A DNA stretch of 64,000 nt from Plantago elongata (Eukaryota; Streptophyta; Magnoliopsida; Lamiales; Plantaginaceae), in the NCBI GenBank assembly GCA_036897095.1, contig JAYMSP010000230.1:1-64000 (forward strand), read 5' to 3'. The notes under the pieces are model-generated. The model saw nothing but the letters and a program-made list of their open reading frames with translations, was not told the origin of the DNA and did no database searches. This document shows positions 35,498 to 46,835 of this stretch, piece after piece (within the stretch, counting starts at the first letter, position 1; the number at the start of each line of letters is the position of its first letter). Position numbers and translations under genes: made by a program.

Positions 35498-38176
35498 ATG
35501 GTGGTGTTGAACCGCCTAATGTCACGGTGCACGAATCCAATTCGAAATTTCTGCACCAAATCCCAAACTGACCTCACCCGATCTTCTTCTCCTGCTCTTT
35601 CATCACCAATTGACACCAATTCTTCTTCTTCTTCTTCTTCTTCTTCTTCTTCCAAGGGTAGAAATGTCCAGTGGGTCTTCCTTGGTTGCCCTGGAGTCGG
35701 CAAGGGTACCTATGCCACTCGCCTCTCCGCCCTTTTGGGCGTCCCTCATATCTCCACCGGTGACCTTGTTCGAAATGAGCTCTCTTCTAAGGGTCCCCTC
35801 TCTTCTCAGGTCACCTTTTTTCACCTTCTCATTTATTGCTCTTCATGTTTCGAATTAATTCTTGCCTTATTTGTCCTAATGTGCTAGAAAAATCGAGTCT
35901 TTCATGTTTACAAGTTCATGAGTAATGAGTTTACTACTACAGTACTACTAAAGTGTTTGCCAAACTGGCCTAGTTTAGAAGATAATGGTGATTTAGTGAA
36001 TAATGAATGTAGTGTGGGAGTGATTGGAGGCATATTTATTTACTATACTTGAAGTTGAAATGGACACCGCAGTGACGATGCGACTCGTCATTAGTGGCTA
36101 CCTAGTTCCCAAATTGTTACTTCTTCTGCCCGTGTAAGCGGAAAGCTATAGATTACTATCCATAATGAGGGGCCTTACAGCTCAAGAACGACTGAGTTCC
36201 AAGACACAGATGCCTTTATGGTTTCTGAAATTATATGATGCTAATTGGTTATGCATATCGCCTCGATTCAAAATTCTTCTTTGCCTTCACTGACAGACAC
36301 GGGGCCACGGGGGGTCGTAGTGAGTTTATACATGTCTCTGTCTGGATGGAATATATTAGATTGAAGTATGTTAGTAATTTGGTTAATAGTTACTGGAAAG
36401 TGTAATAGGATTTTGTTTGAAATGCAGGCTGCTTTGTTGATAACAGGCTTCTTGTCATATGTGCAATTTGGTATTGTTGTCAAGTGTTAGTTCATGTCTA
36501 CTTCCTCATCTATGTGTTGATTTTATCTTTACTTGTGCAGCTGGGAGAGATAGTTAACCAAGGGAAGTTAATTTCAGATGAGATTATTATAGATCTTCTT
36601 TCAAAGAGACTTGAAGATGCACATCATAAGGGCCAAACAGGATTTCTTCTTGATGGCTTTCCACGAACTCTTAGACAAGCAGTGAGTAATTGCTTCACAT
36701 TTATGGCCTTTAATATTCAGGATCAGTGAAAGGACTAGGCCTGCTTACATTTTTTAGGTCGATGGCCTGAAACTAGAGTATATATTTTTGGTTATGTTCC
36801 TATCGATATGAGTGCTACCTTGGTTTACATACTTCGTAGTTTGTAGTGCCTCTAGGAATTATGACAATGATAACAAGAGGTATTATAACTTGTAAAGCTG
36901 GCGTAAATGGGATGTGCAATTGGATTTCTTGTTCATTTTATCAGGAAAATCAACATGAAAGCCTAAGTTATTAACTATGCTGTTTTCATATCTTACCTGA
37001 TCTCCTCGGCCTTTACGCATTTAGGTAGATGATCACGTGAGACTTAATAAAATGTTGGTTAATAAATATCAGACTTTCTCTGCATTAAGATAGAATCAAG
37101 TAAGCTTAATTACATTTCTCTCTGTCCTTCGGTATTGTAGGAAATTCTTGAAGGAGTAACAGATGTTGATTTGGTTATCAACCTGAAACTTCGAGAGGAA
37201 GCTCTAATTGCAAAATGCCTTGGAAGAAGAACGTGCAGCCAGTGTGGAGGGAACTACAATATTGCCAACATTGATATTAAGGGCGAAGATGGAAAACCAA
37301 GTATGCATATGCCTCCCCTTCTTCCTCCCCCGCAATGTGAATCGAAGTTAATTACCCGGCCTGATGATACCAAAGAAGTCGTGAAAGAACGTCTTCGGGT
37401 TTACAATGAAGTGGTATTTCTCGATCTTCCCTGAATATTACACTTTCTTGATTGCATTTTGTCTTTTCTTTCTGCCTTTTGTTATAGTTATCTTTTTTGT
37501 TGGCCTGCGCATGAATTACAGATACTAGGAAGCTGTAACAAACTCTGAGCTGTAATTCTGTAGCGTTGGTAAAAACGGATTCCCCTTTTTCTAAAAGGAA
37601 AAAAATACATCTGAGGTGCAATTGTTCATGTATTTTGCAGTGGGCGGGCTAGTAACTTTCAGTTTCTGTTAATAGCATCAGACTCAGACTGGATTAGTTT
37701 TGGGGTCATTAAGCGGGTAATTATTATTATCACTAGGCTTCATCTGTCTTTGATGCATAAAGTTTGTGGCTGAAACTCTTTTTCATTCATATATGAATGT
37801 AATTATATTTTGCAAAATATTGTTACTGAATTTAATGGCGTGATCTGACTCCCGGTCATGCAGCTTCTATCTGTTTAACCTGATGTGAGTAGGAAGCTTA
37901 CCCGGAATCATTGATATTGTCATGAAAGAATTTTAAAAAAGAAAAGCCTGGTTGTTTAAAGATATCCAATTACTTTCAGCTGCTATATTTTTGTCATGAC
38001 ATTTTGTCTATTTCAATCATTAAACTTTGCAGAGTCGACCCGTTGAGGAATTCTACCGGAGTCGTGGTAAACTTCTGGAGTTCAATCTTCCAGGCGGAAT
38101 ACCGGAGTCATGGCCAAAGCTTCTTCAAGCTTTAAACCTCGATGATCATGACCACAAGAAATCAGCTGCAGCCTGA
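35498..38176 (+). CDS. Adenylate kinase, organelle-targeted
   Basis: Catalyses ATP + AMP = 2 ADP; closest to the Arabidopsis plastid/mitochondrial adenylate kinase group. Four exons (35498-35809, 36541-36681, 37141-37413, 38033-38176) encode 289 aa. An N-terminal Ser/Thr/Arg-rich transit-like presequence (about 1-53) includes a run of 11 Ser (42-52) encoded by a (tct)n microsatellite. Then P-loop GCPGVGKGT (63-71), [10 protein letters not shown], the AMP-binding [14 protein letters not shown], the LID with [12 protein letters not shown] and a later PPPQC, and the C-terminal [20 protein letters not shown]. The long LID marks the large-variant class. The ATG at 35498 is chosen because the frame upstream has no other ATG. 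The exon-3 donor is placed after GTG to keep family spacing (YNEVSRPVEEF). Confidence 0.95.
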
Positions 38177-38429
38177 GAGGGTCGATTACATTTAGACAAA
38201 TACAGTAGTGAAGTGTAAGAGAATTTATTCTTTGCGTGCCAGATTGTCACTGACATGCATACTTTATACATAAGCAAAAAAACCTACTTAGTAGTTGCAG
38301 TTTCTATATTTGTCAATGAAGATATATTGTCCTAAAAGTTTTGTAAAATAAGTTTCTACACTTTTAGTATGAAATATTGAAATCATCAATTGAGGTGATG
38401 GAACTGTACATAAAGATTAACCATTATGC
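38177..38429. other. Adenylate kinase 3' flank
   Basis: Probable 3' UTR; nothing else seen. Confidence 0.5.
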
Positions 38430-38538
38430 GGATCCTCTACCCCATTTTCATTGATCATGGTTAAGTTTTGCTCTTGTTACTTGATTTAATTGTTGCGAAT
38501 GGGGTATTTAGGGGGTTATAAAATGGGGTAGAGGATCT
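38430..38538. mobile_element. Short inverted-repeat (MITE-like) element
   Basis: GGATCCTCTACCCCATTTT at 38430-38448 and its inverted copy at 38520-38538 (one mismatch) bound a 109-bp AT-rich element. No clear target duplication; family unknown. Confidence 0.75.
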
Positions 38539-39713
38539 ATACCGGTACATAGATATGTTATTCAAATGGTATATGTAAACTCTTTTATTTGATTTGACCC
38601 TGAAAGTTGAAACCGGACAACTTTTTTAAAACAGAGGGAGTAATATGGCATTATCGTAGCGACTCTCTGATTACACTCTTCTCTACGACATATATTTGGT
38701 AACTGAAATCACTAGTCCAATGTCAATTCTTTATTTTTTTTCTTATTACTAAGTGGTCAACACGTTTTCTCGTATTTTCTCTTTGATTTATTCAGGTTTT
38801 TCATCCCAGATTTGTGATTGGTTTTATCCACTTTTTGTCACCAGTAAGGCAAGTACTCGGCACGAATCTAGTGACTGAAAATTTTGGCTCATTTGCCCTG
38901 AAACTCAGCTCATTCCAGCTCAAGATTTTTGTCAAGTTTGACATGGTCCCGATATGATCATTTAATTCGTATTTACTAGGGTTTATGATATGCTCATTTA
39001 GTTCTAGTTTTAGTCAAATCCTACTCGGTTCGATACTAAAGTAAGCACTACGTTAAATACGAATTCGGGTCAAATACTTTGCCCAACTCTTTTACAGTTA
39101 TAAAGTCATTATCAGAACAAAAGACATTTTATGAGAATATATAAAAATTGTAGTATTGGTGTGTGAAAAAGGCGAGAAACATTAATTAAGAATGATTAGG
39201 TACGGTTCTTGTCGGGAGAAGAAGGAAATAATTTGGCCTAGCAAATCATTATTCTCTAATCCTGGAGTTAATCAAAAAGGCTGGCCCAACAAATTCGAAA
39301 ATATTACTTTTTAATCGCAATTATTAGTTTGTAAATCTTAATAGTAATTTCACAAGATATTGTTTGGGCAATATTTGGCTTCCAAACATTATTGATTCCA
39401 GTTCATAATACTACTGAAAAGACGAAAATAGCCCTTGCTATTCTCACGAAGAAGGAAAAGACATGAGAGGGTAGATAAGTCTTTTGCAATCTGCACCTCA
39501 CCGTACATTTCATGTCAAATAATAATAATACTGATTGGAAGAAAATGTCAGCACAGGACATTTGTTTTGACATTGTTGACTCATTGTATTTGTGCCCCTA
39601 GTTTTTCAAGTGTTCACATTTTCACCCACTCTACTTTTCTATGGCGGCCATGTGTGTGTTTGTCCCTAGGTACTTATATAGTTACTATTTTATTATCGGA
39701 GTTTATTTTATTG
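38539..39713. other. Intergenic, no gene
   Basis: Includes acagagggagtaat at about 38632-38645, the likely eroded end of a Stowaway-like MITE. An open frame at 39435-39734 has no family match and runs into a repeat; not called. Confidence 0.45.
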
Positions 39714-40290
39714 AAGCGTAAACTAAATTTGTAATTTCCTTTCCTTTGAACTTTTGTATGGAAATGTTAATGTCCACTTCTAATAATGATATAGAAATAT
39801 TCATGTCTAAGAATGAACTTCGTCATATAGACATGGGTGTGTGTTAAGTGATTGTCTTGTTACTAATTCATGATTGAGTTTATTGAGGAGTAAACTACCT
39901 TTATGTTCTCCTTTTTATTCAAACTTTTATAACGAAATAAAATGAGATGTTAATGTCCACTTCTCGACCCGTTTTATATATGTGTGTAAAAGTTCAAGGG
40001 TAAATCTCGTCATACGAACATGGGTGGGTCAGGTCCTTATCTTGTTACTAAATGTAAACTACTTTAGAGCTTTCTTCTTATTTGAACTTTTGTGGCTAAA
40101 GAAAGTGAAGTGTGAATGCCTACTTACATCAAAGTCCTAGAAATTGTGTATGAGAAGCACGTATGATTCTGGTTGTACGGACATTGATGCATTAGGTATT
40201 TAGCTCGTTGTCATTTCATAATTGAATTCCATAAGATGTAAGCTGATTTTAAATCGTACTTTGTAATTGAAAAGTAGATAATAATGTAAA
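39714..40290 (+). repeat. Degenerate ~175-bp tandem repeat
   Basis: Three to four diverged units. Each has gtaaactac/gtaaactaa, then tttgaacttttg or cctttttattcaaacttttat, then gttaatgtccacttct (decaying to gtgaatgcctactta), then cgtcata.gacatgggtg and cttgttactaa. Unit starts near 39714, 39891, 40061 and 40231, with divergence rising along the array. No coding capacity. Confidence 0.7.
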
Positions 40291-41451
40291 GGTATGCTTA
40301 AAATGCATATTTGCTAAAGTTGTGGCTCATGGACCACATTGATGGTGTATGAAAATTATAGAAATGTTTTGGCTGTTCATAATTATATTGCTGCATGTTT
40401 CAAGTAATGGCATCCAATCACTAAGAGATTTATTCATGGTTCTTTACATCTTTGCGTGTGGAAGAACATTCCAACTTGTATTATTTTTTGTGGCTAATTG
40501 TACTTCAGATTTTTAAATATAAATTTCCTCAAGACTATTAAGAAATGATAGTTGGATGCATGTCTAATTGTTTTCTAGGAAGATAAGTGAAGATTTAAAA
40601 TTTCATTAATTCGTAAATAACTGTTAAAAATACTTGAAAATTGTAATTATTACTGGAGTAATACATGATTTGCGAGAAATAGGACTCCATCAATCTTTTC
40701 GACACTTAGGTCGTAACTTGCAACCCACATTATAATAATGTCCCTATTAGCTATATCGTAAGTGTTATCAATGGTAAATTAGTAACCCTTAAAGTCATAT
40801 GCCACATTTACCAATAGCTTTTCAATTAGTTTTTTTTAATTTTTTTGATAAAAAGTTCGTTACATGAACGCATAACTTCTTAACAAACATGCTGTTTGAG
40901 AAGCTAATCAAGTTAATTTGTTGAAAAAAAATTATTTGATCAGCTACCAGCTATATTTTTAGTTAGTTTTGTTAAACAGAGCCATATGATACCCAATCTA
41001 CTTTATTTTCATTATTTCTACTTTATTATCATAAACTAGTCTATGTGTCTCTTTGAAAATAGTTAACTGAAAATAAACTAATCGAACTGATAACTTAGTA
41101 CCGGAAAGTCGGAAACTAAGAAGACATGAAAAGATGGAAGGGTGAGTAATGCAAAATGGGTAATGAAGAAAACGTATATACCAAAGTAGTCCCTTTGCCT
41201 TGTCCAAATTTCAACTTCACTCATCATCATCTTCTTCTTCTTCCACTCTCCTGAATTCTCTCTCCTCTGTCCAAAATCGTGTTTGGTCTGCTCTTCTTGG
41301 ACCCCTCCACCCACCCCACACCCCCTTTCTCTCTTCTTTCTTCAAAGTGTCACTCTTCTACTCCTTAATTACTATACTAGACTAGATACAAGCAACAATT
41401 ACAGCAACTCAACACACTGCTCACACTATTCAGCTCACACACAAACAAAAC
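40291..41451. other. Upstream region of the RLCK gene
   Basis: AT-rich spacer leading to a CT-rich 5' leader with (cat)/(ctt) runs near 41220-41240. No other gene seen. Confidence 0.5.
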
Positions 41452-44400
41452 ATGGGCTGGTTTCTTTGCTCTGGAAAAGCCAAGAAGGAGGCCAAGAAAG
41501 ATTCGGGAACCAAGACTGATGATCAGATCCCATCAAAGATTGGTACTTTTTCAATTACAAGCTTCACTGGAAGTTTTTTCAGATGCATTTGTGCTGACCT
41601 TTTGAGTTTTGTCTTCAATTTGAATTTTGGGTGTCTTGCTTTCTGCTGTAATTTGTGTTGCATTTTAAGCTTTAGCTCTATTTGATTGATTCAGAAAGTT
41701 TGGATTACTTGGCTTGTTGTTAGTTACTTGATCCGTCTTGGTTTTGGTGGAAATGGGCTTTCTTTGTTCTCTGTGTAGTTGTTTTGTCATCGTTTTCATT
41801 TTCTCAGATGAGGTTTGTTTCCTAAGGTCTAGTTCTGAGTCTTTCGAAATTTCGATTAGAAAGATTCTTACTTTATGCAATTGGTGGCGTAAAGATTGAC
41901 AATTTATTGTTTTTTCTTATTGGTATGTCTTTTATTGATTATGAGTTGCTTTATTCTAGCTCGGTTTAGGTCGTAGTGTGAATTGAATGCTGAAATTATG
42001 CAGATTCTGGTGTTAAGTCGAAGACTCCATAGGATGTACATTAGTCTTGCCTAAATTTGGTTGCTTGTATCGACGACAAGTTGTTGTTTAGGACTTAATT
42101 AATGTCTTTATCTTGGCTTTGTTGCCGAAAAGATCTTGTCTTGGTGTTCCAGGGTTTAATTATGATTTACCCATATGATTCAAAAGATTACTAGTATGAT
42201 TTATGTGTGCCGTTGGTATGCGCATGACGTCTTGTCTGTAATTATTGATGCATGACATCAGTTTGACTCGCTTCGTTTCCTTGTGCCAGAAAAATTGAAG
42301 ACATTTGATGTCAAGAAGGAAGATTCTAAAGATGGTGGGTCAGGTCATATTGCTGCGCACACGTTTACCTTCCGTGAGTTGGCTACAGCTACAAAGAATT
42401 TTAGAGCAGATTGTCTTCTGGGTGAAGGTGGTTTTGGAAGGGTTTATAAAGGAAGGCTAGAGAGCACTAATCAGGTCTGTACTTCGGTTATGAAGCTGTC
42501 CAGTGCAAACTTATGTGCTTCTTGAAGTAAAACTTTATTTTAAACTTCTTTCAGATGGATTAACTTTATTTATAGTTTCCAATTGTGAATCAATTTTGAA
42601 CCTGTTCCCCAAACATGAGATTGAAATAGGAAATGTTAATAGACGTATAGTACCTTGTGTAGTGGTGTAAACAGCACTCTCTATAAGAATATCTCGTGTT
42701 TCATAGACTATCTGTTAGCTGAAATCGAAAGTGTGAGCTGAAGTTTTAAAATCTTTCGTTGAGGAAATGACTTTCTTGTTCGAGGATTAGTTTGCCATAT
42801 AGGAAAAATTATGTCGAGCCCCTTAACTTATCCAATGTTTCTCTATCATAATTAGCCCACTACACTAAAATTTCTATCCATTTTGGGCATAAAAGTTTAA
42901 ACTGGAACTCAAACATGCAACTTCAGTGCAATGGTCAGTGATAAAACCTGAAGAATGTCATATACTCTTTCTTTGTTTTGCAGATTGTAGCTATAAAGCA
43001 ACTTGACCGGAATGGTTTGCAAGGAAATCGGGAATTTCTTGTTGAGGTGTTAATGTTGAGTCTTCTTCATCACCCAAACCTGGTAAACTTGATTGGATAT
43101 TGTGCGGATGGAGATCAGAGACTTTTGGTGTATGAGTACATGCCATTAGGATCATTGGAGGACCATCTACACGGTATGTATAGTACACGACATTCTTATA
43201 TCCAAATCGAAGCAGTCTCATTTCCTAATTAGATAAAGGGAAGCAAACACGTTAGCATGCATTTGCTTGATTCACCAGTAGTTTTGATTATGAAGATTCA
43301 TACGTTTCAGTTATTATTTAGATTATTGTAATTTCTAGTCTTATTATGGTGCTTTTGTTCAATGGATGCGTTTACCAGTATCTAAACATTTGTGATTTGC
43401 ACGTCTTAGATCTTCCACCCGATAAAAAGCGACTCGACTGGAACACCAGAATGAAAATAGCTGCTGGTGCTGCTAAGGGCTTGGAGTATTTGCACGATAA
43501 AGCAAATCCACCTGTGATATATCGAGATTTGAAGTGTTCAAACATTTTACTGGATGAAGGGTATCATCCCAAGCTTTCCGATTTTGGATTAGCCAAACTG
43601 GGACCCGTTGGCGATAAGACACACGTGTCTACTCGAGTGATGGGAACCTATGGGTATTGTGCGCCAGAGTATGCTATGACAGGACAGCTTACCTTGAAAT
43701 CAGATGTTTATAGTTTCGGAGTTGTCCTTCTGGAGATCATAACTGGCAGGAAGGCTATTGATAATTCAAGAGCTGCTGGAGAGCACAATCTTGTTGCATG
43801 GGTAAGCTAACATTCCACCTAATGATTTTAGTTCATTCCTTCAGTCCTGCGTGTGTGTGTGCTTTTTGGGGGTAATATACATATGGTAGCAGAAACTACT
43901 TACCTCCCTAGCTGTTTGCAGCTTAAACAAACCAAGTGAAGATAAATTCGTTTCTAGCTTGAATTGTTTGTGTAGAGTTCATCCATGAGACACTGTCTTG
44001 CGTGCCCGATCATCCTGTCATCCAGCTCTAGCTCCAATTATTATAACCACATATATGAGAATGTCTTTAAAGGTGTGGTTCAATTGAAGGATATATTTAA
44101 AAGTAGCTCCTTGTCTCTAATTGCATGTAAACAACTCTACTTGATCCTTCATGCTCTCTCTAGATATGGATACCCGTATCTGAGTGGTGCATTTTGACAA
44201 ATTGAAACCTGACATCTCTGTCGTTGGTGGTTGAAATTCTTAGGTGTTTGGAAACTCTTTTCATGGAAAATCTGTGTCAACCAGTGTTAGATGCAATTAG
44301 TTTAGGGAGGTGAGTACATAGGGAGACTCAATCAATTTTTTATGATCCCAATGTATGGAACTTTTGAGGGGCAATATGCTACTGATCATTCTCTTTCATT

Positions 44401-45691
44401 TCTAATTTTCTATCATATTTGGTATTCCAAATATAGCAATCATCTAGAAATGATAAAATTTATAATTAGTGGCAATTCAGTTTTGTGATATTAATAAATT
44501 AATAAATTAATAAATTAATAAATTAATAAATTAATAAATTAATAAATAATGGCATTACCAATACAGAAATGTGGGATTTGACTTTTACTTCCTAGAGAAG
44601 GGATGGAATTTCCCCTTTATTCATCAAAGGGAGACAGATGGAAAGATAAGGAAAGACAGATCAAATCTGATGCTATAGGTTTAATAACGCTTCACATTTT
44701 AATTATTGCTGGTAAATTGCATGTATTTCAGGGAAAAATTGTTGATTTTGCTGAAACATGTTACAATTGGATGGGTGGTTGTATTTGGTGTATGGCTTGT
44801 TGTAGTCATGTAATGCTGTGATCTCTAATAATATTGGACATTGATCTGTGTGAGTTTTCGTAAGATCAAAGTATGATGTGCAAATCTTGATAAGAATAGG
44901 ATTTGTAATTTTTATAGTTTGTCTGGGAAGGACTAACTGGATCAAGAGTTGGAAGTCAGTCGGATATAAATATGCTTATGCAAAGTATATACTTTGCATC
45001 CTGTAAAATATTCCAGTGGATGATCATGGTGGTCTTTCAGCTTGAAAAGAATAAACCTTCTATATTTAGTTGTCTTTATTATTATTGCTCCAATTTTTTT
45101 TCATTTTCTTTTCGTTGCAGCTTCATCAAAAGCAAATTGGTCAGTAAGACAAATGTGCCTCAGGAATCTGGGTAGCTTTTACATGTATATGTATTTGTAG
45201 CAAATTATTGTAATGTTATCTGTGTGTCGATTGTCGATAGACTAATGCATTATTTTTATGACGTAGCAATTATCATGCAGTCGATGTACACTACTTCCCA
45301 GTTCCCACAGTTTCAGATGATGATCTTCACATTGCTATTATATATGAAACGGGCAAGATAGTAACTCTCCTCCAAATAGTTTGAGGTTTTGGTTGCCTGT
45401 TAATTGTTCCTTTCTCTTGATCTACAGGCTCGCCCATTGTTCAAAGACCGTAGGAAGTTTTGTCAAATGGCTGATCCAACGCTTCAAGGTCAATACCCAG
45501 CCCGAGGCTTGTACCAAGCTCTTGCTGTGGCTGCAATGTGTGTTCAAGAGCAACCCAACATGCGTCCTCTGATAGCAGACGTGGTCACTGCCCTCACTTA
45601 TCTTGCTTCCCAGAAATACGACCCTGAAACACAGCCAGTCCAAAGGCTCAGCTCAGCCTCATCCACTCCCAGAATGCGAAGGGAACGTTGA
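41452..45691 (+). CDS. PBL7-like receptor-like cytoplasmic kinase (RLCK-VII)
   Basis: Membrane-tethered Ser/Thr kinase of the PBS1-like family that relays signals from pattern-recognition receptors. Five exons (41452-41542, 42290-42474, 42984-43173, 43410-43801, 45428-45691) encode 373 aa. The N-terminus MGWFLCSGK has Gly2 and Cys6, suited to N-acylation. Kinase features: [19 protein letters not shown] (75-80), VAIK Lys97, YRDLK with catalytic Asp195, DFG Asp213, activation segment [18 protein letters not shown], Glu242 in APE, and [20 protein letters not shown] near the C-terminus. The order and wording match Arabidopsis PBL7 more closely than other PBLs I recall. All junctions are GT-AG. 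Intron 4 (1.6 kb) contains an 8-bp microsatellite. Shares the window with an NLR, but they are 38 kb apart and no linkage of function is implied. Confidence 0.95.
44490..44549 (+). repeat. (ttaataaa)n microsatellite in RLCK intron 4
   Basis: About seven perfect copies of the 8-bp unit ttaataaa. Likely length-polymorphic. Confidence 0.95.
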
Positions 45692-46835
45692 TATTAGCAA
45701 CATAATACAGTGTCACAGTTCAAAACTGAGGATTTCTACTACAGAAACCAGGACAGCATCGTATAGAGACTTCTTCGTAAGTGCCACGTTGAAAGTAAAA
45801 CGTAAAATAGTAGGGTCATGAGGAGGGTGCAGGTCCATGTGCTGCACCGGAATGATGGTTGTTAACAGATTTTGGGTTTTACATGGACCAGGAATCAAGA
45901 TGGAAGGAGTATTATGTTTCATAGTTTAGTTACTATGATTTGAAAAAGAAAAAAAGAAAAAAAGGATGAAAGACACCGGTATTAAATTAGAAAACATGTC
46001 TATTCCATGAAGATTTCTGCGTCTTTTATTTTGTCTAGGCTTCGTCTTCCTATTCCTATTCTTCATATTCGTTTCTCTTCTTTTTTTTCCGCCTTAAATG
46101 TTCCATGCAGGAACTTATTCTATTTTCCATGTGTAAATTGAAACCAGGATTGAACACTGATGGAAGCTTGTAAATAAATGTGTACCTTGATGTCTTGAAG
46201 TTGGTGCTTAGTGCTTCACACATTATAATTGTCTTGTTGCTTGCTATACATCATCTTACACTTGTTCTTTCTGGTGCCAAAACAAGTTCATGCCAATTGC
46301 TCTAGTGTTGAATTGGCTACAAAAGGATCACTGTGTGCAATACATAACTGGATAAATAATGTACTGTTTTCCTTAGGTTTGATGTTCTTTGGTTGCGGGA
46401 CTATGCATCGCGTAAAGTGTGTCTGCTCAGTAACACAGAACTCAGTACGACAGTACCTGCATAAGTCACAGCTGCATCTCAAAGTAACAGAGTAGGAGAC
46501 AGGTTTTGAACTTATACATAATTTCCACATACTGATAAAAAGTCACTATTCGACAACAATCATCATACATTTCATAAAATGCAAGTTGAGAAACACTTTA
46601 CAGGTTCACTATACCTACAAAATCCCAGGGTCATTCTTATACGCTTATAATCAATGAATGAACATACGAACAATAAACATATCTATATATATCGGTTCTC
46701 TTAAGGTGCAGCGTCTCAGCATATAACAAACTCTGCATGGGTCCTCAGGCGATATATTGATGAATGGTGTTTGCCCATTCAGAATGGCAGCAAAGACTAG
46801 AGGTTGCCTGCCCCTGCATGTTTCAATTGCCTCTA
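45692..46835. other. Spacer between convergent RLCK and TBC genes
   Basis: Holds both 3' UTRs; no gene recognised. Confidence 0.55.

Noticed and set aside
39435-39734. 99-aa open frame
   Set aside because: No recognisable domain, no coding-like composition, and its 3' part lies in a tandem repeat.
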